64,000 bases of DNA from Schistocephalus solidus (taxonomy: Eukaryota > Platyhelminthes > Cestoda > Diphyllobothriidea > Diphyllobothriidae), in NCBI GenBank assembly GCA_017591395.1, contig WEDG01001391.1, positions 1-64,000 on the forward strand, given 5' to 3'. The notes below the pieces were generated by a model. It was not told the DNA's origin and ran no database searches. It worked only from the letters and a program-made list of their open reading frames with translations. A program made the position numbers and the translations under genes. Positions 1-9,673 of this stretch are shown one piece after another (within the stretch, counting starts at the first letter, position 1; each line of letters begins with the position of its first letter).

Positions 1-12
1 TATATATATATA
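1..12. repeat. TA dinucleotide run at window edge
   Basis: The first twelve bases are a pure TA run. It is probably the end of a longer microsatellite lying outside the window. Confidence 0.8.
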
Positions 13-1836
13 AGGTTGTACTGACAAAGGAATAGAGGACCTGTGATGCCCATTTCTGCCTTATAAACTGTCATAATCTAGGCATACCGATACAAAATTG
101 TCGAAATATGTGACTTGTCTCAATGCGTATGCCAGCAAGGTCTCTTTTATTGATCTCCAAGGCAAAAGGGATGAATATTTTCCGTTAACAGATCGGTAAG
201 AACTACACTATCATAATATAGATATATTTTGGAGGTCGACATGCAATTACTTGAAAACCGATTAATGACAAGTCCCACTCGGAAAATATTTCAACTGCTC
301 TAACGCCGCCCAGCTCTATGGCAGTCCAGCCACACGATTGTCAGCGCATCCGCTTTCTCACGCCTTCCGATCCGCCCCAAGCTCCTTGTCGATTAGCTGC
401 TGGAGCCATCCGCTTCTTCGCACCAGCCAATGAACGTGCCTCATTTGCTGCTAAGATGCAGGTGACGAAGCATATACCCGCTGGGGGGCTAGTTATCTCA
501 ACTGCGGACATGGAAATGACCCCGTCAGCTGAGACGGCTTAAAGCAATTACTTGCAGCGCCTCAAATACGCTCTTTCTTTCATTGTAAGCTGTTTCAGTC
601 CAATCGTTCGTCCCTTCCCTTCCTTATTTAGGAACATATTCCGACAAAACCTTAAATTAAAAGCGCTGGGCTTTTGTGAGAATGAGAGCACCCTGAAAGC
701 TCTTTTAGGTAGTAGCACTAGTCTGAGAAAGATTTACAATCTACCAAAATGTGCAGTGATAAGGCGTTAAAACCAGAGATTGTTTGATAGTAAACTTATT
801 CATTGGAGGGTTTGGCACCGGAAGATTAAAATTCTGTTTTAACTTAGCCATGCGCGAAATTCATTTGTTTTTAGAGTTGCGTTAGGTTTATGAGGGTTAG
901 TGTTATGTAGGTTTGGACTAAGGTAACCTTTAGGCGATTGAGTGTAAGGCTTAAATCTAGGACCTGGGAATAACTACCATTTGGTGTTTAGGACAGGACA
1001 ACCTGTTGAATTTAGAAATTCAATGTGTCCATATCCGACAGTTAGGAGACATTCGGACGCAGTTTCCTATATCCAGGTCCAAACGTAGTCTTACGCGTAG
1101 AAGCACCTTTTCAGCGCTCGTCGGAGACATTAAAAACACCTCGTAATATTTAATAATATACCCTGTCATGCATTCATCGAGTTTAGATGCAGTTTGTGGG
1201 CAGAGTTAAATAGGCAATGAGCATAATATACAAAATATTGAACGTACTGATTGTTGCATATGCCACAAATCAATTCATTCGCCTCATTCATGCTGAAACA
1301 GTTGTCGAAATAACGAGTCACATGTGGCAGACTGCCGTAAGCAATGGCAAGGCGTCTGATCCGACAGCGAATTGGACTAGCCAATGAGGTGCGGCAGATA
1401 AACGTGTTTTCTGATAGGTAGTGTACGTGACGCAGAAGGTTAATTAAAGATTCGTTTTTGGCACCGCCACCACTAATGAAACCTGAATAGAATTTCTAAA
1501 GTATGTTTTCGATTGGAAAGAGCTAATTAGGTGGGGTTTTAATATTAATTATCAGATTTTCAGTCACGTCCGACCGTCTGATATCGAACAATCCTCGGCT
1601 TTGATCGTACAAACACCACACTCAGAGTACCCAAAATGTCAACTTTTTCTGCAACGGCCAGCTATACAGGTAGATAGATGGCGATGAGTCCACCGCTTGG
1701 ACCGTTCTTCGAAATTTTTTTCATAGGCAAGATCCAGGAAACTTGTCTAAATGACACTGTCAATGGCCTCGAATATTCCGGTCAGACCGTAAAAAGCATC
1801 TTCTGCCTGACATATCATAGTGACAGTTCGATTGTC
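13..1836. other. No gene recognised; AT-rich DNA
   Basis: The stretch contains only short open frames of about 60-74 codons, without family motifs, splice-consistent structure or repeats shared with the rest of the window. Around 860-960 there is a loose GGTTAG/GGGTTA-flavoured patch that resembles patches near 54.8 and 55.9 kb. I see nothing else. Confidence 0.5.
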
Positions 1837-2175
1837 TCCGTCCTACGAGGTCCACCGTATGCTCAACAGCAGGGTGGTGCAGAGCCGGTGACTTGCGCGT
1901 GAATTAGTTTTGAGTGATGGTAGACTTGCACTGCATATACCGCACTCTCTCTTCCTTTACTCGTATGTGCCGGTGCAAGCTAGAGCCAAGAAGACAAGAG
2001 GCTGGGTCGGACGCAGGTGGCTGCCGCGGCTGGAGACGCTTCTGGCCTTGCCACAACGCCTGAATCAGAGCCATGAATGGCAAAAGTGGCTGGTGCGGCT
2101 TGAGCCTGCACCTACGCGTGCCACAATGTATCCCCATGCGCGGCATTTGTTATGGAAGCGCCTCGCCAAATAACG
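1837..2175 (+). repeat. RepA dispersed repeat, copy i (diverged)
   Basis: This is the first of at least six copies of a GC-rich dispersed repeat. Landmarks are GGTCCACCGTATGCTC, GTGACTTGCGCGTGAATTAG, a CGCACTCTCTC tract and GGACGCAGGTGGCTG. The copy is more diverged than the others and is cut off after the region equivalent to the CGTGCCACCACACCT block. Short ORFs across it differ between copies, so I treat it as non-coding repeat. Class unknown; no clear terminal repeats or tRNA-like head are visible. Confidence 0.75.
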
Positions 2176-2239
2176 CCTGCCGCACACTGAGCTAGCACCT
2201 GTGTTCGTGAATCTACCACGCAGCCCACTTTGGGGTACC

Positions 2240-2860
2240 TGAAAGTTCGACCGTCGATTTTGATGAGGTTCACCGTATGCTCCATGGAAGGGTGGTGCAG
2301 GGACAGTGACTTGCGCGTGATTTAGGGTAAAGTGATAGTCGATTTGCGCTGCATCTACCGCACTCTCTTCTCCTCCCTCACCTGAACCCGGTGTCGTGAC
2401 AGAGTCCAGAAGACCGGAGGCGGGAGAGGACGCAGGTGGCTGGCACGACCGGAGCCGCCTCTGGGCATGCCACCACACCTGGCTCGGATCCCACGGAGTG
2501 GGAATGCCATAAAGGTCACATTTAGAAGGAGCGATTGCAGCCTGACTCTCAGTCCGCCAGTCAACCAATCCACACAAAACACACATTGAGCTAACCACGC
2601 GGTCTGAGTAATCCCGTCAGTTGGCAACCTTCCAAGCCACTGCTTTTGGCGCACCGTAATAGATTCAAGCGGGTCAAATTGTTTATAGTGAGAAACATTC
2701 GCTGAGCCATCGACCTCACTCTTTCCCCCACCCCAACAATAAAACCACTGTCCAAATCGGTCAGTTGTCTGAAGCAGAAGTGGACGCAGTTGCTGGTGAC
2801 CTCGTCTACGTGTACAATGTACACGTCCTGGCCCCCCAAACACGAGCACCAGGATTTCAA
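2240..2860 (+). repeat. RepA dispersed repeat, copy ii (long)
   Basis: It starts at a GTTCGACCGTCGATTTTGA block and continues through the same landmarks as copy i. A second module follows: GGAGTGGGAATGCCATAAAG, AGTCCGCCAGTCAACCA, CACACAAAACACACATTG and CCGTCAGTTGGCAACC. A third module contains CCACCCCAACAAT and ends near CCTGGCCCCCCAAACACGAG. The module order matches copy vi at 34.7-35.5 kb, so this copy is close to full length. It directly precedes copy iii. Confidence 0.8.
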
Positions 2861-2904
2861 ACAACAGAGGGTTGAGAAGGCTTACATATCTCTTGCGTGA
2901 GATA

Positions 2905-3334
2905 ACCAGAGGTAACGTTAAGAAGGAGCCATCGACTCCCTAACTCTCAGACCACCAGTAAGTAACTCCACACAACACAAATTGGTCTGACTGCAAGGTC
3001 TGAGTGTAATTGTCAGTTGGCAACCTTCCAACTGCGGCGCTAATCGTTACCGCAGTCTCTCCTCCCCCACCTGAGCCCGGTTTCATGACAGAGTCAAAAA
3101 GACCGGAAATTGGGGAGGGCGCAGGTGGCTGGCGCGGCCGGAGCCGCCCCTGTGCGTGCAACCACACCTGACTCGGATCCCACGGCGTGGGAGTGCCATA
3201 AAGGCTACATTAAGAAGGAGCCATTGCAGCCTGACTCTCAGTCCGCCAGTCAGCCACTCCACAGAAAACACACATTGGGCTGAACACGCGGTCCGAGTTA
3301 TCCCGTCAGTTGGCAACCATCCAAGCCACGGAAG
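2905..3334 (+). repeat. RepA dispersed repeat, copy iii (rearranged), abutting LINE 3' end
   Basis: A partial late module (GAAGGAGCCATCGACTCCC...CAGTTGGCAACC) is followed by a return to the early module (CTCTCCTCCCCCACCTGAGC). The middle module is then repeated, ending at CAGTTGGCAACCATCCAAGCC. The order shows internal rearrangement. The repeat stops where the minus-strand LINE tail begins, so the LINE probably inserted into or beside RepA. Confidence 0.75.
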
Positions 3335-4053
3335 TTGGAACTGTCGGATTGTTCTTGCATTGCGTCCGAATATGTCCGACCAGGCCGATTCGCGTGCGGA
3401 AGGTGCGTTGACAGCGTGGGCATGTTGGAAGGGCCTGGGCATTGGCGGTGATGGTCTGTGGCGCTGGTGACTTTCGTGCCGCTCTTTTAGTCTTGGCGGT
3501 GGTGATCCTGTTGGCTTCGAAGATTGCAGCCCCTGTCTTCACTGTCCTTCTCCAAGCAGGTCGGTTCCGGGCGAGGTCCTCCAAGGTCACCAGGTTTATC
3601 TGCAGGTGCTTCAGGGAAGTCTTCAGAGTGTCATTGTAGCGTCGTACCTAACCCCCTTTTAGACGAGAACCCACGGTGACATCTCCATAGAAGAGTCGTT
3701 TGGGTAATCGTTCGTCATCTATCATCACAAGGTGGCCACTCCAGCGCAGTTGCAGTTGTTTCAGCTGAGCATAATTGCTGAGAAGGCCTGTTCGTTCCAA
3801 CACTTCCGTGTCGCGTATCCTGTCTTGCTATGTCAGCTACAGTATTCTGCGAAGGCAGCTGAGATAGAAGTGGTTCAGCTTCCATGCCTGATTTTGGTAG
3901 ATCGTCCACGTCTCCGCTCCATACAGCAGCGTTGGCAATATGACAGCTTTGTACATCTTGAGTTTGGTGCTGGGGTGGAGACCATGTCGATTGCAGATCA
4001 CGTTCTGCATGCGTCGAAAGGCTTGGCTGGCTTTGGCAATCCGATGGCTCCAA
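3306..4053 (-). pseudogene. Non-LTR retrotransposon 3' end (copy A), C-terminal domain with C2HC finger
   Basis: Read on the minus strand, one frame runs from the left edge of element E to about 3309. It gives the tail of a LINE ORF2-type protein: a GAETWT-like stretch after the reverse transcriptase, then LRWSGHLV, DDERLPKRLFYGDV, YNDTLKTSLKHLQIN and EDLARNRPAWRRTVKTGAAI. A terminal finger CPRC..FRTRIGLVGHIRTQC follows (codons at 3356-3422). The reading frame has an in-frame TAG near 3645 (KGG*VRRY) that is also in copy A', so both descend from one already dead copy. The last few codons run into RepA. Known role of the family: target-primed reverse transcription. This piece lacks endonuclease and RT core and cannot be functional. 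Confidence 0.85.
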
Positions 4054-4993
4054 CATTATTATTGAAGATACTGGTGCTTCGTATACTGATAAGGAAATTT
4101 ATTCGCCGAAGGACCAATAGTGTAATCGATTTCCAAAACAATTAAAACCCGATTCATTACATGACTACCAAGCAAATTAAATAGGATTTTTTGCAGATTT
4201 GAATAATTCCTTTGAGCCAGCTCTGAAAAACAGTGGCTTCGGTGCGATTCGAACGCACGACAGCCGTCGTTATTAAACCAAATCAGACGGTAGTTCACTG
4301 TTTCCTTTAAACAGTGTACGCACTCCAGCCAACTATTTGCGGTTACGTGGGTAGATACACACAAGAGAGCTGTGGACTGAGATATTTTAGTCACAAGACT
4401 GTGGTGCTCACAAAGCACTGCCATATTGTCGGGAACAAAGTGCATAAACATAGGGCATAGAAAAAAACGTTGAGACTAATTTCGCCAAAATTGTCCTTTT
4501 TGGTGACTCATACCTTAATGGGTTATTTTATAAAAAAAGGACAATTGACCGGGTCACCAGGCATGCAGACAAAATTTATAGAAGAATTTAAAAATAAAGA
4601 CCTACCACGAATAGTTTATTGAAAATTAACTGACGACCGTTTTAAATGACCTGACTTCCATTCAAAGCTTTCCCGATGGCTATGCACAGTTATGAAGGTA
4701 GAATAGTTAAGCATTAAATAAGAAATGTAAGGAAGCAGCCGAATAAAGAACCAACAAAAAGCAATAAATATCGAGTCTTAAAATAGAAGCAGGTTTTTCT
4801 TGACGATACATGATTCGTATTGAGTTACTGATAGTGTAACGTACAAGAGAGGTTAGTTATCATAGGAAGGAGAGAGATGGTAGTTAGCATGGAATAAAAT
4901 ACTAATTATTTTAACCTGCACAAATGAAAGTAGTAAAAACCCATGCAGAAGAAGTCAGAAAGTCTAAATAAATAATCACAAGCAAGGAATTTA
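4054..4993. mobile_element. Element E, copy 1 (about 940 bp dispersed repeat with tRNA-like arm)
   Basis: This segment recurs almost unchanged at 9674-10621; differences are small indels and a few substitutions. It starts at ATTATTATTGAAGATACTGG and ends at AGGAATTTAAGACG in both places, although the flanks differ, so the right end is a true element boundary. No terminal inverted repeats are visible. The minus strand carries a perfect tRNA T-arm-like hairpin (see separate entry), which suggests a tRNA-related SINE or composite element. No convincing protein is encoded; the 130-codon minus frame is broken in the other copy. The left edge may be truncated, because copy 2 has related sequence further left. 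Confidence 0.75.
4234..4350 (-). ncRNA. tRNA-like module inside element E copy 1
   Basis: On the minus strand 4242-4258 reads GTGCGTTCGAATCGCAC, a 5-bp stem closing a TTCGAAT loop, as in a tRNA T-arm and pol III B box. Upstream are a hairpin with arms CACTGTTT/AAACAGTG and an A-box-like TAGTTGGCTGG. The A-to-B spacing is about 80 nt, longer than in a normal tRNA, and no normal 7-nt anticodon loop can be drawn. It is therefore a tRNA-derived SINE head or look-alike, not a working tRNA gene. Confidence 0.45.
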
Positions 4994-5000
4994 AGACGGT

Positions 5001-5608
5001 CTGTGATGGTCTGTGGCGCTGGTGACTTTCGTGCCGCTCTTTTAGTCTTGGCGGTGGCGATCCTGTTGGCTTTGAAGATTGCAGCCCCTGTCTTCACTGT
5101 CCTTCTCAAAGCAGGTCGGTTCCGGGCGAGGTCCTCTAGGTCACCAGGTTTATCTGCAGGTGCTTCAGGGAAGTCTTCAGAGTGTCATTGTATCGTCGTA
5201 CCTAACTCCCTTTTCGACGAGAACCCACGGCGACATCTCCATAGAAGAGTCGTTTGGGTAATCGTTCGTCATCCATCCTCACAAGGTGGCCACTCCAGCG
5301 CAGTTGCAGTTGTTTCAGCTGAGCATAAATGCTGAGAAGGCCTGTTCGTTCCAACACTTCCGTGTCGCGTATCCTGTCTTGCTATGTCAGCTACAGTATT
5401 CTGCGAAGGCAGCTGAGATAGAAGTGGTTCAGCTTCCATGCCTGATTTTGGTAGATCGTCCACGTCTCCGCTCCATACAGTAGCTTTGGCAATATGACAG
5501 CTTTGTACATCTAAAGTTTGGTGCTGAGGTGGAGACCATGTCGATTCCAGATCACGTTCTGCATTCGTCCAAAGGCTTGGCTGGCTTTGGCAATCCGATG
5601 GCTGCAAC
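5001..5608 (-). pseudogene. Same LINE 3' end, second copy (A')
   Basis: The sequence repeats 3449-4053 at roughly 96% identity by eye, including the shared in-frame TAG (KGS*VRRY). It ends on the right at exactly the same LINE position (CCGATGGCT). On the left it is cut inside the finger-proximal region (ITD, before the CPRC codons) by the end of element E. On the right it passes directly into gypsy RNase H sequence. A and A' therefore form ~600 bp direct repeats around element E. Confidence 0.85.
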
Positions 5609-5710
5609 TATTTAGTCGAACTTTGATGTAAGACTTCGCCGACATCACTGATGGAAGCGTCATCGGTCTAAGTCAATTGTGCAGAGGCGAAGTGCTCGCC
5701 ATGGTGACCG
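5608..5710 (-). pseudogene. Ty3/gypsy RNase H scrap
   Basis: The minus strand reads [15 protein letters not shown] followed by a stop and LQP. This matches the plus-strand gypsy copy at 31.29-31.37 kb (TNDASFSVVGEVLHQ...LQPLAFF). TDAS..AVGAVLHQ is a typical RNase H start in Ty3/gypsy polyproteins. The piece is only about 100 bp and joins the LINE copy A' at GTTGCAGCCAT, so the LINE was 5'-truncated on insertion into a gypsy copy, or recombined with one. Confidence 0.7.
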
Positions 5711-5822
5711 TTATCTTTTGATATGCTCTCCAAAGAGCTTTTTTGGAAAAATGGTTTGTTCTGCCTGTATGTGAGAAAAGTTTTGAAACGTCAGATAAGT
5801 AAATAATCCTCCCCAATAGATG

Positions 5823-6640
5823 TCATTTTAAGGTAGAAATGTCATCCAGATTAGCTACTGCCTTTTCAACTTTTCCTTGATATTGTTGAACCGATTTGCT
5901 GATGAATGCACGAGTCATCAGAGTGAATGATCCCCAGAATTTCCGGCCTCATTTCGATGGGCAGAAGCCAACAATGCGAGCTTTGTCACATGCAAATTTG
6001 CGCTTATTTCCTAGTGTACGCATGGCAACTTGAGACAGGTGGTTTCGTCTCTTTGCAGCCACCTTATGTTCGTGCAGGCGTGTAAAGACCGATTGTCCTG
6101 TTTGGCCGCAATACACCGAATTGCAGTTGTAACACGGGATTTGTAAATGACATCTTTTTTATATAAATAGCCAACCCTTCCCTTAAAGCGTACAAGTTGG
6201 TTTCGAAATGTAGTTGTCGGTTTGTGCGCCACGTAAATTTGGTGCTTCCGCAAGTGTCTTTCAACGAGTTCAGACCCGATCTAAATGTATGGAAGTGTTC
6301 TCCAGTTTTTTTATTTGGGTCCTTGATCAGAAAAATCTAGTTTCTAATCCTTTTCTTTTAATTCCTGCTGTTCCATGCATCTATGTATAACATCTCTAGG
6401 GTAACCGTTGCCTTGAAAGCAGTTTAAGTAGACAAGTAGGCTCAATTTGTTAAAGTTCGCTGGAAGAATAGTGGATTTTGCTCGATTGAGGAGAGTGTTG
6501 ACAGTGCTTCGTTTGTTAGCGACTGGGTGGCTGCACTCATAATGTAGGATAACATCCACATGAGCTTATGTACGGTACAGAGATAGGTAACCCCATAGGG
6601 GCTCCCTTTCGCTGTTGAAAGAACACTTGGGAGATGGAAT
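5823..6640 (-). pseudogene. Penelope-like element, C-terminal region with GIY-YIG endonuclease (decayed)
   Basis: Minus-strand frames read, in order, YLSLYRT*AHVDV and HYECSHPVANKRS..TLLNRA (the post-RT block). Next come IGSELVERHLRKHQIYVAHK and DVIYK, then after a 1-nt shift IPCYNCNSVYCGQTGQSVFT and RLHEHKVAAKRR. The VYCGQTG..TR..EHK order is the GIY-YIG nuclease pattern of flatworm Penelope-like retroelements; the nuclease nicks target DNA for reverse transcription. The tail runs to a stop at 5823-5825. At least three stops or frameshifts make it dead. The RT core is missing; the copy ends just before the TA microsatellite at 6674. Confidence 0.8.
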
Positions 6641-6671
6641 AATTCCTTTGAAGGCATACGTCTAAGAGGTA

Positions 6672-6673
<2 letters not shown>

Positions 6674-6717
<44 letters not shown>
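6674..6717. repeat. TA microsatellite at left edge of block G1
   Basis: About 22 TA units. A longer TA run lies at the equivalent position of block G2 (30029-30094). Homology between the two blocks starts here and not beyond, so the microsatellite marks the duplication breakpoint. Confidence 0.9.
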
Positions 6718-6719
<2 letters not shown>

Positions 6720-6762
6720 TTAACTTTTAATTTTCGATATTTGGAAACAGTTTGGCAGTCAT

Positions 6763-6801
6763 CAGTATATATATATACTGTAATAATGGCGATTCGAATC
6801 G
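6763..6801 (+). promoter_or_regulatory. Conserved palindromes upstream of gene copy G1
   Basis: Two perfect palindromes, CAGTATATATATATACTG (6763-6780) and CGATTCGAATCG (6790-6801), lie 150-190 bp before the ATG. Block G2 has the first in a 16-bp form and the second with one change. Conservation may simply reflect recent duplication; a promoter role is inference. Confidence 0.3.
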
Positions 6802-6953
6802 TTCGAGCGTAAGCATCATCAATGCGATATTTTCACACATTGGCTACCTGTTGAAGTAGGCTTGCGCACATTTGCCTGACCAGCATTGGTGCGCTGTTGC
6901 TTATTACACATAGGACACCTGACTGGAGAGGTTGCTTTCATTTCAGGCACATA

Positions 6954-8848
6954 ATGTGGTTCAGCGTGAAGTGTTTGTCTGCCTTTGCCTGCTGTGTATG
7001 CGCCTGTTTAAATTTACCCGGTAAGTCTCACATTTATCAACGAAGTGCCGTGTCTAATTGCATCATGGCAAACTAGGTGCATTCAATATCCAGGACGTTG
7101 TTTATCTAATGCAGGCCTTACATTTGAAGTTCTTTAATGTTTGTAAACTCTACTAAATGTACTAAAATTATAAAAATTCAAAATCAATTTTCAACCCATT
7201 TGACCCCTAGTTATGTCAAAGGGCACGTGCCTTGGTACCATTTCTTTCATCAAAACCATGCTTTGCAATCGCAGTTTCGTTGATAGATGTTTAGCCAGGA
7301 AAACCTTACGATTACCTTTGGACCTGATCCGTAGGGAATTAGCAATAATATAGACTATGCTTGGAAATTGCTAGGTAAAATTGCGGTCATACCAAGCATA
7401 TGCTTATCGGTAGATGTGAGTCCCGATGCTCTTACGGACAAAATAGCGTGAGAACTGCCCGTTTGATTTTCTTTCTAACAGCGTTGTCTGGTCATAAGAC
7501 ACAATCTTCCATCCCCACTTATCTTCATTTGTGCGAAAAAACCTACCAGAAGCAGGGAGTCTGTCGATGCATTTTATGTTAGATGTCAGACGAAACCCGC
7601 AACTTGTTTAACGTGTGCTTAGCTCACTGTTTGCTGATAAACTGACTGAACTTCAAACTTGTTTTTGATTTCACTTTGGTTGATAACCAAACGTAAGTCA
7701 CAACAAACCATTCAAATATCACGCTTCATTTTAAAAGACACCTAAATTTAATCAGTTTTCCATTCCTTCGTGCCAAGGTTATGCTCAATGTCCAAACCGC
7801 CATAATTCAATGCTGCTCATGGAGTTTGTGGAACGAAGTCTGAAGAGATTGTTTCCCTTGGTTTATATGAGCAGACTGAGCTCTCTTCAGTGGACCGAGT
7901 TTAAAATGGAAAATCGGGCAGCAGTAAAAGTATTGGACTGCGATATAAGACGTGTTTTACGCGAAGGAACATTAATCGAATTGCAGTGTTTGACTGAAAT
8001 TCGCCAAATTACAGTGAGTTTTAGCCAAAAGGTGAGAAAGATTTGTTATTTGCAAATGGGTATAGTATAGGAAAAACAAAGACAGTTTTTTTGCAAAACT
8101 GGTATATTTTTAAAGAGCATCAATTGTATATTCTGGTTCAGAACACGCTTTTCGCTTCGCTTCTTGCGAAATTGTTAAGGTGTATTTTCGCCCAGTAAAC
8201 TGGTGTCTTATTTTCTCTTAAGGAGATGGGCTTTGTAGAAGCCACTGCACAATCCCTTGACGAACTGCAGGTGGCGTTTGCAGACGTAGCTGCGGAGGCG
8301 ACAGTCACCTATTACTATGGAAACGCTCAGTCCAGTACGCTTCGTTTGACGGGTCTCACATTTCCCAATCTCACGCAACGTGTTCATCGCACTTTGAAGC
8401 CAACCTACCATAATACACTTGCAAATTGGAAGCTAAAGATGCTAACTAAGTTGGACTTTTAGTCCAAGCATCCTTTTACAACAGAGCCACGATATTTTGT
8501 ACATCAGGTTGAATATGAATTTCACAGAAAGCTCATTTGTTTTTTGATATCGCACGCATGTGGTGTATGCAAAAACCGGGTTTCCAATTTTTGATACTAT
8601 AAAGGGCCCTTTACAAAATTTTGGTGTCGATTATAGACCCCGATGAATCGATGTCCACAACCCTCACAATCCATGCCATAAATATCAAGGCGAGTTTTAG
8701 CGAAATTCCTGTCTGTGTAAATTGGTATCATTCTTTAATAGCTGCCTAAAATGTGCCTTTGTGGTATGACCGTATCAGGCCATTACTTCTAAAGAAATAC
8801 TACCAGGAATGGGATCAGGTTTCTTTTAAACTGTTTAATGAGGGATGA
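6954..8848 (+). pseudogene. Spliced gene for a putative secreted protein, copy G1 (disabled)
   Basis: Exon 1 (6954-7020) encodes MWFSVKCLSAFACCVCACLN and a few more residues, a signal-peptide-like start, and ends in phase 1 before GTAAGT. Exon 2 (7778-8031) follows a pyrimidine tract and AAG, is 254 nt long, restores frame (GYAQC) and ends in AAG before GTGAGA. Exon 3 (8223 on) follows TTTTCTCTTAAG in phase 0 and reads EMGFVEA...VTYYYGNAQ...LTFPNLTQRVH. A 1-nt loss relative to copies G2 and H brings a TAG at 8460-8462. A further open segment 8630-8848 (LTIHAINIKASFSE, CVNWYH, PLWYDRIRPLLLKKYYQEWD) contains a TAA at 8747. Introns are 757 and 191 bp. The exon 3-4 junction is unresolved. Family not recognised. 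Confidence 0.65.
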
Positions 8849-9673
8849 CAAATCAAAAGATGTTGTTTGGATTTTTAATGCGCATATGACAAACTGGAAT
8901 AAAATAAAGATGTTGTATGGTCTGATGCGTAGAGATTAAAAGGTGCACATCGGAATGCGGAAAAACGTATTTGTGAACTGGCGAAGGCTGGATAGGTTAA
9001 ATTCTTTTCAGCTGTTTTGAATGATTACGTGGCATGGAAAAATTACTGACGACAACCTAGGTACGGTCGGTAACCCTTTTCGTTCCTAACGACCGGTAAG
9101 CTATTGCTTTAAGCGGTAAGTCATATCTGCGAAGCATTTTGCCACTGTCACGTATTGGGATAGTTCTGAAATTTACACGCATTTACACTTGTCTATAAAG
9201 TCTCCGTCCCAACTGCCATGTGAGAAAATATTATTTTACATTAGGTTGAACTGGCACAAAATTGAGGCTTTACCGGCTATGAGGTCAATGTGAAGATGCT
9301 AATAGTATGAGGTGAGGACTGCACTCAACAATAGAAACTCATTTAATCTATCAAACACAGCCCTCCGGAGTCTGGTTGCATATAAAAACTGTCTGTTGGA
9401 ATTTCATTTGTGAAAAAAAAATAGGGAAAAATAGAAACAAAAAGCGGTTATCAGGCACTGGCATACAGGAGCAGTAATAAGAAATATTTCAACAAAGTCC
9501 ATAAACGCGAGGGTGATGGAGGCACACGCTGCGCAGCACTTAAAATGCATAGCGGCCACGCGATCACAAAGGTTCTCCTATTAGCAGACCTCGCGATTAC
9601 CGATACCTTCTCCACATGCATGACAATTCACCAGGGGATTACCAATGAAGTCTGTGTGACCTTATTATAAAAA

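Larger units (their letters stand above)
6674..9600 (+). repeat. Duplicated block G1 (inverted partner of G2)
   Basis: The block is co-linear, in inverse orientation, with 26320-30094. Shared segments include the 5' flank with two palindromes, exons 1-3 of the gene described below, a fourth open segment, and tail sequence up to a CGATCACAAAG motif near 9560. G1 lacks about 750 bp that G2 carries between exon 3 and exon 4. At the right it merges into sequence continuous with element E copy 2. Confidence 0.85.

Noticed and set aside
2065..2864. Overlapping 177- and 169-codon minus-strand frames
   Set aside because: They lie within RepA copies; frames are not shared with other copies, and no motif is present.
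3715..4056. 113-codon minus frame (and 112-codon twin at 5269-5607)
   Set aside because: It is the out-of-frame shadow of the LINE protein read in the neighbouring frame.
4234..4350. Functional tRNA gene in element E
   Set aside because: Only the T-arm is convincing; box spacing is too long and no 7-nt anticodon loop can be drawn.
4059..4451. 130-codon minus frame in element E
   Set aside because: The second E copy breaks it by small indels, and it crosses the tRNA-like module.
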